A stretch of DNA of 64,000 bases, from assembly GCA_905221605.1 (NCBI GenBank), contig CAJNDS010002274.1, forward strand, positions 62,001 through 126,000. The letters are read 5' to 3'. The translations under genes and the position numbers were made by a program. This DNA is from Symbiodinium natans. Lineage: Eukaryota; Sar; Dinophyceae; Suessiales; Symbiodiniaceae. The notes beneath the pieces were generated by a model, which saw only the letters and a program-made list of their open reading frames with translations, did no database searches and was not told where the DNA came from. This document shows, piece after piece, positions 52,560 through 61,411 of this stretch; within the stretch, counting starts at the first letter, position 1, and each line of letters begins with the position of its first letter.

Positions 52560-54165
52560 GGCGCATGAAGGTGAGCATAGTGTCCCGGGTAGAATCGGCT
52601 AGGGCAGCCGGGGTGACCACGGGATAGTCGTCGTAATAGTTGGACCAGAAAAGGAAAAGCTCATTCCCCAAACGGCAAAGAAGCCGAGAAAGGCGGTTGA
52701 AATTGATTACGCTGGAGGTACTGCCGAAAGGGAGCGACCGTCCCACGAACAACGAAACCAGCGAGGACTCGGGGTCCTTCAAGGAGACGACTGAGAACGC
52801 CCGGTTGGATGGGGCAAGGGGGACCTGCTTGTATGCGGAACGCAGATCAAGAGTCGCCACCAAGGGCTGCCACGCCCGAGACGAGGACCAGCCGGGATGG
52901 AGACGGCCTCTCAAAATAGTGCCATCAGAAAGGGCAACCTCGAGGGGACCACCCCCAAGCATGAACCTCGTCCAGAGCCTGCAAGATGCCACAAGCTCAT
53001 CCAAGGCCCGAAGGTCAATGCGATCGCAGTAGGAGAATGCAGAGTTCACACGATTCTCACTGTAGTCATCAACAGGACGAACCTTCCTCTTGCCGGCGGA
53101 GCTCTGCTCAGCCCCAAAACGGCGCACCGGGACCCACGCGGGCCCTAGCATGGAGTCAACCTCCTCCTCACGAAAAGGGCCGGAGAGGAAGCCCTCCTGA
53201 ACTTCCTCAAGAGTCTTGTCCCATACCTCTCTCTCCAGAGCGCCACACCTCGAAGAAGCAACTTTGCCCAAGAGTGCTGGCTTGAGGAACTTGAAAGAGT
53301 CGACGAAAGACCCCACAGAATCAGAGCCTGGACGGAGATCCTTGGCGAAGACCCCCGTGTGCTCTAAGCTGCCAACAAGCTCAAACCCCGAACGAAGCGA
53401 CTCAAAAACCCCTTGGTCAGGCCAGCCGACTCGGGCCGCCAAGGCCTCGAGTAGTAATGTGCGTTTGCCCTTAAGTACACCTTTAACCCCAGGATCCAAG
53501 GACTTCTGAAGTCTGCGCTCTTCATCCTCCAACGAAGCGGCGAGGCTCAACCACTCTTTGAGTACAGCGGTGCGCCGCAGCTGCACCCAGTCAGGCCCCC
53601 GCTCAGCTGCTTCAAAGAGCCTCGTCTTCAGGATGTCGGGAATGATATCCATGGAGTCAAACGGGTGAGGAGCCGACAAAGCCAGGCGGCAGAACTCCTG
53701 CTTGGAGTGATAAACGCCCACAAGAATGCGGAAAGTAGGCGACTCCAGGTCCTCCACAGGAACTAAATCCCCACTTACACCCCCTATCCTAGTGGAGGAA
53801 AGAAGCTTGGAGCCCGCAGGGGCATCAAGCACCGCACGCAGCAGCCGGCGCTTGTGGTCAGTGGCCGGTAGAGCGGGAACCGTGTAGGAGACAACACGCG
53901 CAAACTCAGGAACCACTGGCGCCCGCGGGGCTGACGGCCAACCGCAACCTGGGCAGGAGGCGGCTGAGACTGATCCAACGCAGGAAGAGGGATGTCCAAG
54001 GAACTGCAAAGCAGGTGCACCAGCTGCACACACAAAGGGCGCGGGTGAGCGGCACCCGCAGCGGCCTTGGGATGGCTCTCGTGAGGGCAACGCTGAGCCA
54101 AGTTCAGGAACGTGGGGACAGTGGTAAGGATGCTCTTGGAAGTGCGAACAAGACCCCCATAGCAA
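52246..54165 (-). CDS. Element 2 reverse transcriptase (-1 frame from dioxygenase/methyltransferase ORF)
   Basis: 639-codon frame; RT-like sequence begins about residue 80 (VVPEFARVVSYTVPALP). Landmarks: GKRKVRPVDDYSENRVNSAF (359-378), VATLDLRSAYKQVPL (436-450; motif A Asp440), SLPFGSTSSVINFNRLSR (477-494; motif B), NYYDDYPVV (509-517; motif C), then a Lys-bearing EEKLNPF and VLGIEID. All catalytic Asp are present. The YYDD box and following VLGIEID are typical of YR-retroelement RTs. In element 1 the upstream domain and RT share one frame, so the -1 offset here, somewhere in 53,890-53,960, is probably a mutation. Confidence 0.9.
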   Translation of the reverse strand: MLWGSCSHFQEHPYHCPHVPELGSALPSREPSQGRCGCRSPAPFVCAAGAPALQFLGHPSSCVGSVSAASCPGCGWPSAPRAPVVPEFARVVSYTVPALPATDHKRRLLRAVLDAPAGSKLLSSTRIGGVSGDLVPVEDLESPTFRILVGVYHSKQEFCRLALSAPHPFDSMDIIPDILKTRLFEAAERGPDWVQLRRTAVLKEWLSLAASLEDEERRLQKSLDPGVKGVLKGKRTLLLEALAARVGWPDQGVFESLRSGFELVGSLEHTGVFAKDLRPGSDSVGSFVDSFKFLKPALLGKVASSRCGALEREVWDKTLEEVQEGFLSGPFREEEVDSMLGPAWVPVRRFGAEQSSAGKRKVRPVDDYSENRVNSAFSYCDRIDLRALDELVASCRLWTRFMLGGGPLEVALSDGTILRGRLHPGWSSSRAWQPLVATLDLRSAYKQVPLAPSNRAFSVVSLKDPESSLVSLFVGRSLPFGSTSSVINFNRLSRLLCRLGNELFLFWSNYYDDYPVVTPAALADSTRDTMLTFMRLVKFDTAEEKLNPFSPSASVLGIEIDCSASPEGWVDVRNKDGRAGEVCMGLELLLQEGFLLRRDLPRILGRIQFADAQVLGKAGRCYERDQELVLFALCRCVAS

Positions 54166-55520
54166 CAGGCATCAAAGGACACCCGAGCTCCGAGAGCCAC
54201 CAAGGGCTGCAAGGAAGGTAGGCGCCACACCAAAGACGCAGAGGGGGCCTCAGCCGCCCACATGATGCCCATGTCGTGCACCTGGAGCAAAAGGCGCGTC
54301 ACTGCACGATACACAAAATCGGCCGACTCAAGTTTCTGTTGGGCCTCGGGGGACAGGCCGGGTAAGCCGGCCAAATGTGCAGCGTCGCGGAAATCGCGGC
54401 CACAAGTGCCGAACGGCAGCGAAACAAAAACGAAGACAACCGGATGCTGAAGAAGAACAGAATGTAGAAAATCCCACGTTGCGGGAGCGCTCAAACTCAG
54501 GTTGCAGACCTTAGCACATGCATGCAGGCGGCTGGCACGAGAATCAACCGCCAGGGTATCAAAACCCGCCTCAGCGAAGCACCGGGAAAGCTGGGCATCA
54601 CCTGCGCAAAGTTCCACGACAAGCCGAGACGAAGATTTGGGGGGATCAGGTGGGAACTTAGGGAAGTCAGTGGTGGCGGTTGGTCGTGCAAGGACACGGG
54701 GGAATGCGCGACACACAAACTCAGCAGCGGCGGCATCGGCCAACTGAGCCGCTGAAGGCACATGAAACTCGAGCTCGCGCAACAGCGCACAATCGGCGGC
54801 AGACAGGAAAGGAGCAGCCTCGACGGTAAACGCGACGAGCACGAGACGATGTCCGGACCAAGGACGCGTGGCATGCACAAGCCGCTTGGCAGAGAACACA
54901 GCGTGATGTCCTGTCAAATCGAGATCGAGTCCGTCACGCAACTCGCCCTGAACAAGAAATGTGTCGGGCCCCCCATCCTTGGCCACCCAGACAGCACCTC
55001 CGGTAAAGGAAGACAGGGCAAGAACAGCATTAGGAACTGCAGAGTTCCTAGCGTCAAGATGAGGTGTCGTGGCAACGTCACTGAACACTGCCAAGCTTGT
55101 AAAGGGATGCTCGGGCAGCTGCTGCCGAACATACCGGGCGGCAAGACGAGTGAACCTGGGATAGTGCCGAACATTCGTCCGAAGGCCAACTTTGATCCGG
55201 GCGAACGCTCCAGTCGAAAAAGAGGACCCCAAACCAGGGTCACCACGCACGGGAGACTCCTTGGGAAGGAGATGATACAAGGCACTGAGATCGGAACCTT
55301 GTAACCAACAGTCAGCATCCAGCAGCTCCCCGGAACGGGCTTCAACATCTGTAGCAGAGACGGAGCCCGCAGAGGGAGGAAGGGCAGTATGAAGAGGAGG
55401 CAGGCCTTCGGCGGCATCCTCGGCTAAAGCACGCACGCAAGAAGGAGATTGGGTGGAAACAGGCGCGGACGTGCGCGCCGCTTTGCAAGACGGCTCACCA
55501 GCAACTGACGGGGCCGATAG
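53784..55520 (-). CDS. 2-oxoglutarate/Fe(II) dioxygenase-like plus methyltransferase-like protein of element 2
   Basis: Open from the gag TGA (55,521) in the gag frame. Numbering from codon 55,436 (GTG): TTPHLDARNS has H126 and D128, then SFTGGAVWVAKDGG (143-156), then AVFSAKRLVHATRP with H188, and GHRLVLVAFT with R197. HxD ... H ... R with a GG-W strand between is the Fe(II)/2-oxoglutarate dioxygenase core, seen in DNA/RNA demethylases and TET/JBP enzymes. Residues 271-299 hold RLVVELCAGDAQLSRCF and LAVDSR, a SAM-binding motif I-like fold. 338-350 reads VSLPFGTCGRDFR where related proteins have PPC; 396-400 reads EAPSA where they have ENP. So the dioxygenase looks intact and the methyltransferase loop degenerate. 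The first ATG is codon 389, so it must be expressed as a gag fusion or by non-AUG start. Confidence 0.8.
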   Translation of the reverse strand, partial: LSAPSVAGEPSCKAARTSAPVSTQSPSCVRALAEDAAEGLPPLHTALPPSAGSVSATDVEARSGELLDADCWLQGSDLSALYHLLPKESPVRGDPGLGSSFSTGAFARIKVGLRTNVRHYPRFTRLAARYVRQQLPEHPFTSLAVFSDVATTPHLDARNSAVPNAVLALSSFTGGAVWVAKDGGPDTFLVQGELRDGLDLDLTGHHAVFSAKRLVHATRPWSGHRLVLVAFTVEAAPFLSAADCALLRELEFHVPSAAQLADAAAAEFVCRAFPRVLARPTATTDFPKFPPDPPKSSSRLVVELCAGDAQLSRCFAEAGFDTLAVDSRASRLHACAKVCNLSLSAPATWDFLHSVLLQHPVVFVFVSLPFGTCGRDFRDAAHLAGLPGLSPEAQQKLESADFVYRAVTRLLLQVHDMGIMWAAEAPSASLVWRLPSLQPLVALGARVSFDACCYGGLVRTSKSILTTVPTFLNLAQRCPHESHPKAAAGAAHPRPLCVQLVHLLCSSLDIPLPALDQSQPPPAQVAVGRQPRGRQWFLSLRVLSPTRFPLYRPLTTSAGCCVRCLMPLRAPSFFPPLG

Positions 55521-55523
55521 TCA
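55515..55523 (-). promoter_or_regulatory. Gag stop in leaky UGA-CUA context, element 2
   Basis: The gag frame ends AAG GCC GAG TGA CTA TCG and the same frame stays open for about 580 codons. UGA followed by CUA is a known readthrough context in viral and cellular genes. Confidence 0.72.
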
Positions 55524-56708
55524 CTCGGCCTTGCGTTTGGGGCACGCTGGGTAAAAATGCCCCGGCTGGAAGCAAACACAGCAGATGTGCGCCCCACGCA
55601 CACACTTGTTCCCCGCAAGAGGACGGGTGCACTTGCCACGCTGCGCATCGAAACAGACTGGCACCCCCTTGGGCGTGTTGGGCTGTCCATCTTTCAGATC
55701 CTCGGGCATGTGAAACTTGCCCTTGCCCTTGCCTTTGCCCTTGCCACGCCCACGACCGGCGCCAGCATATGGTCCTGGTCGTTCAAGCCGAGGCGCCTTC
55801 GGAGGCGGCTGGGCTAGAGGAGCAAGCAGGTGGGCCACCTCAGACTTATCGGCACATACCATCCAAACCCCATCGAGAGGCCTGCCGGCGGCAGTGGTTT
55901 GGATTCCCGAGCGGCACTCCTGGGCAGCCGTGACGAACAACTGCTTATCGGCCTGAAGTAGCTGCTGGACACTGATGCGGGCATACCCTGTGGGCACGTC
56001 GCGGTAGCGGGCATGCAGAAGACGCTCCGACCATTTCTCATGCTCTTTGAAATCAAGGATTCCGGCCTGCTCGAGCGCGAGGCCGCGCCGCGTAAGAGCG
56101 AAGCGAAGCAAAAGATCCGTGCTAAGATCAGCCTCCTCTTTGACGTCGGCCTTCTTGATATGTACGTTGCCCGAGCCGTCCACAGAAAGCATTCGGTCTT
56201 CTTTATCCTTGGAGTTGCGAACCTCGTCATCCTTGCTGGTGACCCAGCTCAAAGGAAGATAAGTCAGCCGGTTGTTTTCGTACATCTGGCAGCATCTGTC
56301 TACGGATCTGTCAGACGGCTCGTTGGGCCCAGAGATTGAAAGTCCCGGGTACTTGGCAACCTGACGAGCAAGACGGTCCGCCCTATCAGGGGCAGCAAGA
56401 CACCGGGCAGGTGCATCGCTTGTGCGCTCAACCTGTGACTTGAGCTCTGCCGCCACCAAGGCATAAGACTCTGAGTGGAGCCTCCGAAGCACAGCGAGCT
56501 CAGGGACTGTGGGATCCCGCTTGAAAAGATCCTTCAAGGCCAGCACAAATGGCGTCTCATCCGCTTGGCCCGGAATGAAACTGGAAACGTACGCAAACTT
56601 GGCAAGAGTGTTTACGCCTCCAGCCACAAGGAGCTGCAGAGCATCAGCAGCGAGCCCCAGCTTCGAGGCCCGTGCACTAAAGTTGGCAGCGCTCTCGGTG
56701 ATGCTCAT
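55521..56708 (-). CDS. Element 2 gag-like protein with zinc knuckle
   Basis: Start chosen at the second Met of the frame (56,708, MSITESAANFSARASKLGLA); the frame is open to 56,765. About 395 residues. The N-terminal half is helical and hydrophilic. A Gly/Lys/Arg stretch near residue 330 (GAGRGRGKGKGKGKGKF) should bind nucleic acid. At the C-terminus there is a Cys-rich CFDAQRGKC...C...H segment, then CCVCFQPGHFYPAC, which contains C-x2-C-x4-H-x4-C, the classic retroviral zinc knuckle. Ends PKRKAE-TGA. It should package element RNA. Full-length, no break. Confidence 0.85.
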   Translation of the reverse strand: MSITESAANFSARASKLGLAADALQLLVAGGVNTLAKFAYVSSFIPGQADETPFVLALKDLFKRDPTVPELAVLRRLHSESYALVAAELKSQVERTSDAPARCLAAPDRADRLARQVAKYPGLSISGPNEPSDRSVDRCCQMYENNRLTYLPLSWVTSKDDEVRNSKDKEDRMLSVDGSGNVHIKKADVKEEADLSTDLLLRFALTRRGLALEQAGILDFKEHEKWSERLLHARYRDVPTGYARISVQQLLQADKQLFVTAAQECRSGIQTTAAGRPLDGVWMVCADKSEVAHLLAPLAQPPPKAPRLERPGPYAGAGRGRGKGKGKGKGKFHMPEDLKDGQPNTPKGVPVCFDAQRGKCTRPLAGNKCVRGAHICCVCFQPGHFYPACPKRKAE

Positions 56709-56910
56709 GCTTGCAACTCGAGCCTTACTGCATCTCGGTCGAAGAAAGCACCTCACAGGGGACAACGAACATGAGGGAAAAGATCAAAACAGACTCAATC
56801 AAGTGAGCGACAATCAACTCGCATCGCAAAGCATCTGATTGCTGCATGTACTCTTTTGGAAGCTCTCAACAGCTCCAGTCACGAATGGGATCCGTAGAAA
56901 CATTGGGGTC

Positions 56911-57232
56911 GGGGCGACTGCACACCGAGCCACGAGCACTCCGCTCTTTGAGCGGATCACACCGGAGATATCGGGCGGGGCAAGAGCACACCGCCCGTAC
57001 GCAGCTGCAATACCGGAGAATCGGGGCATACATGGGCACACCTTTCTCTGCCACCTCACGTGAAATTGGACAGGGGTCCTCACATCGTGAGAGCAAACAC
57101 GAGCTGCAGTGTAAAATATCATAGGAAAGGGGCCAGAGCACATCTTCCTTAGCCAAAAGAGAAAGCCACCACGGAGAATCGGGGCCTATGCACACCTGAC
57201 TCCGTCACGTTCCATGGGGCAAAAAGCACACC
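56911..57232. repeat. Six spaced copies of GGGGC-N4-9-GCACAYC between YR and gag
   Basis: Plus-strand starts at 56,911, 56,977, 57,023, 57,129, 57,181 and 57,216. All have GGGGC followed 4-9 bases later by GCACACC (GCACATC once). Two are preceded by CGGAGAATC. Spacing 35-106 bp. Placed in the only non-coding gap inside element 2. Confidence 0.75.
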
Positions 57233-57256
57233 GTCCTGGAACTCTCGATGCATTAA

Positions 57257-59046
57257 TCACGAAGGATCAACATCAGCACTTTGGGCAACTGACTCAAAAC
57301 AACGGCTGCAAGTTGGAAAAAGAAACCTAGGCACAGAGGCGACCCGGTCATAATTCCTGGTACATCCTCGGCCGCAAACCAAAACAGTGCCACCCTCATC
57401 AGCAAGAAGATGCAGCATACGCGATGCCTTGTTCCTGACAAGCTTCTCAGCAGAAACGGTCGGGGCGTCTGAGGGCTCAGACCATTCATCGACGACCTCG
57501 TCGAGGGCTGCCTCCAGCCCGCAACGGTCGACCTCGTCGTCCTCCTCATCCAAGGAGGCCTCAGAGCCGGAAGCCTCCACATCATAGCCAGCATCCTGTT
57601 CGCCGTCTCGAGGGAAGTAGCCAGAGCGAGTCGAGTCTGGCACAAAGCGCCGAGCACGGATGTCTGCAAGGACACGCTCCAGAGCTCTCACCGAAACTGA
57701 GACAGCATCACGGCTGTAAACATGTGCGGTCCTATCGCCAGGAGCGGTGTGGTAACTTTGGTCACGATCAGAGATACCGAACCTCGCGCACCACGACAAA
57801 CAAGTGGCTTTGCAGGAGTGCGTCCCAAGAGGGGCGCACTGTGCTTCGGAGAAGCCGCACTTTCGGAGGACGTTGCGTAGCCACTGAGCAGCTACCGAGG
57901 CACTGGGTGGATGTCGAGCCCAGTGCCCGGTCGTGAGAATAGCTGGGAGAACCGGAAGGCCCTCTCTTGCCGGAACATGAAGATCGCCCCTAACACCGAC
58001 CCAGGCACTAAACCAATCCTCACCAGAAAGACCCAACCTCGGCGCGACCATGGGAAGGAACTGAGTGCGACGCAACAGAGTGTACGCCGTCTTAGTACGA
58101 GATATGTCAGCCTGAAGATACCCGCCCAGACCAGTCGGGTCAACAGTGGGTTTGTCCTCGTAGACACCATGCATCTGTTGCGTATCGGAGTACCTCCCCT
58201 GAAGTACACTGACAAAAGGAAGAAGCCGCAGATGAAACGGTCCACACGGTCGGCCGTCGAAGAGGCAACGAATCGCTCCATCCGGCAAACCATCTCGGTG
58301 GTGAGCGGAGGCCTCTGGAGCCTCTTCCTCTTTGTGAGATAACATGTCTTGGCAACACCAGTGAGCCTCATGCTGGACAAGCAATCCTGCGCACTCATGA
58401 CGCCGAAGATATGCAAACAAAAAGCCAAGCTCGACATCAAGCTCTTGAGGAAGCTAGGAGCACATGTTGTCTCACACTCACAAGCGAAGATATAGAGCGT
58501 CTCCTCATGAAATGGAATTGCGACCATGGCCTTGGAATCAGCCCAGGCCACAAACCTGATGAGGGGATCGGCATGGCAGTGCAAGGTCTCAGCAGCACGA
58601 CCGGCGAACACGTGTCTCAAAGCCTTAGAAAGTTGCACGCCAAGCGGGGCGTCAGCACTTGCACGTCTGCCAACATCAAAGGAAACCGGAGAACGGAAAA
58701 TGATGGCGGTCCACTTGCGAATGGCAGCAACTAAGCGCCTCTCGGTCTTGACTTCCCATGCAATATCATGTATGACCCTGGCAAACCTGAGGCTCTGGGC
58801 GAGAAGAGGTTCAGGCTCTGAAGATGCACCCTGGGCATGATTAGGCACGAGAGGAAGAGGGCCTCTACCCTCGGGAATCCGAAAATCAAGAAGGCTCTGC
58901 GGAGGACTCGGTACCTCCCAAGGCATCCTGAACATGGAGCCCTGAGCACGTCTCAAGCAAAAACTCATGTGTGCATCATAGGCAGATTCGGATGCAATGC
59001 GAGGCCTCTTGGCGTGGTCCTGAAGCGAGGCCATGATGAAACACAA
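57257..59046 (-). CDS. Element 2 tyrosine recombinase, one frameshift
   Basis: The N-terminal frame (59,046-57,892) carries the helical core-binding domain (LKSLMSSLAFCLHIFGVMSA, VDRFICGFFLLSVYFRG). At about 58,200, in an AGGGGAGG run, the frame changes to 58,420-57,257, giving GRYSDTQQM (catalytic Arg region), GTHSCKATCLSWCARFGISD (HxxK/R-like box) and TAHVYSRDA (nucleophile Tyr). The C-terminal tail has an acidic linker and CGRGCTRNY...FPTCSRCF, a possible zinc ribbon. Tyrosine recombinases integrate circular cDNA of these elements without target duplication. Homologous to element 1 YR (HSxKxTxLSW, YSRD). The break needs a -1 shift. Confidence 0.85.
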
Positions 59047-59085
59047 GCCCTGAAGGCAAACCCAACCCCCACTTCAACCACAAAA

Positions 59086-59289
59086 TCAATCCAGGCGGTT
59101 CAAGAAGGAGGCGGAGGAAGCCTCAAGCTTGCGGACCCTGGAAGCAAGGCCTTCCAAATCTTGGCGCAACTCCAGGAGAGCACGTTGCAGGAGCTTCAGC
59201 TCGGTTGCCAAGACGTTACTGCCTTCAACCAAGTCCTCCAAGCACTGCTGGCGGTGCACTGTGTAAGGCACCAGACGCTGGTTCTCCAT
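59086..59289 (-). CDS. Small coiled-coil ORF at 5' end of element 2
   Basis: ATG at 59,289 (MENQRLVPYTVHRQQCLEDL), 67 codons, ending SFLNRLD at 59,086. Residues 18-60 show heptad spacing of Leu/Val (LEDLV..NVLATELKLLQRAL, then LELRQDLEGLASRVRKLEAS), so a coiled coil that could oligomerise. It lies between A1 and the YR ORF. No family assigned. Confidence 0.5.
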   Translation of the reverse strand: MENQRLVPYTVHRQQCLEDLVEGSNVLATELKLLQRALLELRQDLEGLASRVRKLEASSASFLNRLD

Positions 59290-59390
59290 CCGCCGCCCCG
59301 CGGGCGACTTGCACAAGGCCCTAGCGGCCGGACCTGTTAGAGGATGGGGGCCCGTTCAAAGTCAAACCTGTTAAGGCCCCGGAACCAGTT

Positions 59391-59644
59391 GGAAAAATTC
59401 ACAGCAGTGCGCAGTGAGGCGTCCCGCCCACCCACCCTTGCAAGCCAAATGTCACAAAGCAACTCGGACTGTATCACTCCCATGCCACATGCTCATGTGA
59501 TGCACGCTGCAGACATGAAGCAATCAAGAAAAAGGTCATGTGAACTTTTCAAAGGTGCAAAATACAGATTTTGGCGGAGCTCGCCCACTGGCTCGCAAAT
59601 TTTCGACGCAAAAAGGAACAAGGTGCCTGCGGCTCCAAAAGTTC
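59391..59644 (-). repeat. A1 repeat of element 2
   Basis: 254 bp; matches A2 as described there. Ends AAAAGTTC at the element 1 junction (GTTC at 59,641-59,644). Confidence 0.97.
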
Positions 59645-60477
59645 GTCAAAGCCCGACCCGGAAGCGGGAGAGTCGTGACGGGACTTGCCTCGCCCTTTGG
59701 CCTTGCCCTTAGCTGCAGGCTTGCGGCGGTCGTCTGTGCGGGCAGAGCGAGACCGTCGGTCTGTCAGCTTTTGAGGGTTGCGGAGAGGGGCGCGGGCGGA
59801 GTCCGGAGCTGCCCTAGCCGGTTTGGGTCTGGGCTGCAGCAAGGAGGCAATGTCTTGGCGGCAGGTGGCCATTTCATTAAGGGAATCTTCCAGGCTCCAG
59901 CCGTGGTCACGGACCAACTCATGCACAGCCAGCCAGACGGAGCGGTCTGCAGCCAGGATTTCATTCATTGCAGGCGGGCGGAGTCCGGGATCCAGGGGCA
60001 CAGAGAGAGCTGTGTTCACGAACTTGTCCATGAAGCGTTTTGCGGGCAGCAGGTGCACAAGCTTCAACATGGCTAACGCGGTAGCGAAGATGGACAGACT
60101 GCGGCGAAGGGCGGTCTCCACGGGGGTGTTAGAAGGATTCAGGAGCTCCCCTGGGTATGCGGTGGTGAAATCGGCACGGAGCTGGGCAAACTCGGCGGCA
60201 GTGAGCTTAGTAGCTGAAGTTGCAGGCAGCGGAGTGGCTGAGGCGGGTTGCGACCCAGATGCTGGTAACGCAGGCAGTGCTTGGGAAGGAAGCAGCAGGC
60301 GGGCCTCCATAAGCAGGCGGCGGACAGCTGAGCGGACTCGGGTGCAGCAAAAACCAGCGAGCTCAGGGTGGAAAAGCCGGCAGCCTTGAGAGTGCCCAGC
60401 AGAGTAGCAGGCGCTGAATACTGCTGGACAAGGGCCTCCAACACAGCAGGATCATCAAGCCGTGGGCGGTGAGCCAT
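59642..60477 (-). pseudogene. Element 1 gag, N-terminal part, frameshifted and interrupted
   Basis: ATG at 60,477 (MAHRPRLDDPAVLEALVQQY). At about 60,330 the frame changes and continues as MEARLLLPSQALPALPASGS, then RSLSIFATALAMLKLVHLLP, DRSVWLAVHELVRDHGWSLE, and a basic stretch KGKAKGRGKSRHDSPASG. It is cut after FDE by element 2. The basic region and the zinc finger that follows on the other side of element 2 make it a gag-like nucleic-acid-binding protein. Confidence 0.8.
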
Positions 60478-60479
60478 GG

Positions 60480-60777
60480 CACCTGAACACGTTGGGTTAG
60501 AAGGGGGGGTAGGGAGGGGCAGCTACAAAGTACCAGAAAGAAAAAGCTGCGGATCAAACAGGACTGTGAGAACATGCACGAACACTATGTGTATATGCGT
60601 ATCCAAGCAGACAGCGCGGCTGAGCTGCAACGCAACCGTGAGGCACAGACTTTTGCTCTGTGCATCAGGGTGCGAAAGGATACGTCCAGGTCCGAGCCAG
60701 CGAGGCAGCGGACGGTGAGACGTGTGTGTTTTAGTACAAATGCTACACAAGTGTGACAGACAAAAAAAAACGCGACA
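60480..60777. other. Spacer before element 1 gag
   Basis: About 300 bp with no coding block I can support; includes an A8 run at 60,763-60,770. Confidence 0.4.
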
Positions 60778-61322
60778 TCAGGACTGCGGCTCGGGGGACG
60801 GCTCGGGAACTTGATCTCGCGGAGGGGCATCTCGTGGCAGCGGCATGAAGCAGGGCGGCAGCTGAACAGTATGCAGTTGAAGGCGGCGCTGGGCATGACA
60901 GCCGCGGCGGAAGTGGTCTTGATGTGGGCGCGGACGATTGAGCATGGGGCGGCCACAGACGTTGCCACAGAGATTGGGGCAGAGCTGCTCGCAGTAACCC
61001 AAAACGAACTCCTGGCGTTCAATGTCGCGCGGGCGGAGCAAGGCACGAACACGTGCCAACACAAGCGGGTCCAGCTGTGCAAGCCAGGCACGCAAGCGTT
61101 CATCTGGCCAGTGCGGGGCGGGACAGTCCAGGAAGGTGGTTCCGGCGGACGGCTAGCTGAGGCAGCAGGCGCAGCAGCCGGAGCAGGATTTGCGGCTGTG
61201 GGTTGCAAGAGAGGGCGAGCAGAAGCAGCAGCAGGGACTCTGCAATGAGCACACGCTGGCGGGAGGTCCGCACGGAGAAAACTTCCCTGGCATCACGCAT
61301 ATCAGAGTTGGCCGCCTCCATG
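60778..61322 (-). CDS. Element 1 small ORF of unknown role
   Basis: Starts MEAANSDMRDAREVFSVRTS and has a Leu-rich segment (LIAESLLLLLLALS). After a likely frame change come RAWLAQLDPLVLARVRALLR and a Cys cluster YCEQLCPNLCGNVCGR. Position between YR and gag differs from the coiled-coil ORF of element 2. No family recognised; possibly a small zinc-binding protein. Confidence 0.4.
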
Positions 61323-61393
61323 GCTAGGCAAAACTGCGACCAAGAAGAGGAGCGAGTTGAAGGAGCTCGAGCAGGACCTGGCACAAGGAAGCT

Positions 61394-61411
61394 GGGGGGG
61401 GGGGGGGGGGG
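61394..61411. repeat. Poly-G run
   Basis: About 18 consecutive G, just upstream (coding direction) of the small ORF of element 1. Confidence 0.95.

Larger units (their letters stand above)
50750..59644 (-). mobile_element. Retroelement 2: nested tyrosine-recombinase retrotransposon with dioxygenase-methyltransferase module
   Basis: About 8.9 kb. In coding direction: A1 repeat (59,644-59,391), coiled-coil ORF, tyrosine recombinase, gag with zinc knuckle, leaky stop, dioxygenase/methyltransferase-like, RT, RNase H, B1 (51,642-51,468), A2 (51,468-51,227), a 302-bp spacer, and B2 (50,924-50,750). A1-B1-A2-B2 split direct repeats are the hallmark of Ngaro/PAT-type YR retrotransposons. Inserted in element 1 gag: joining 59,642 to 50,749 gives an uninterrupted frame. 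B1 and B2 differ at one of 175 positions, so the insertion is young. Two to three frame breaks remain, so this copy may not be autonomous. Confidence 0.9.

Noticed and set aside
51465-59644. Long terminal repeats of an LTR retrotransposon
   Set aside because: The A and B repeats are arranged A1 ... B1-A2-B2, not as two identical ends, and a tyrosine recombinase rather than a DDE integrase is present.
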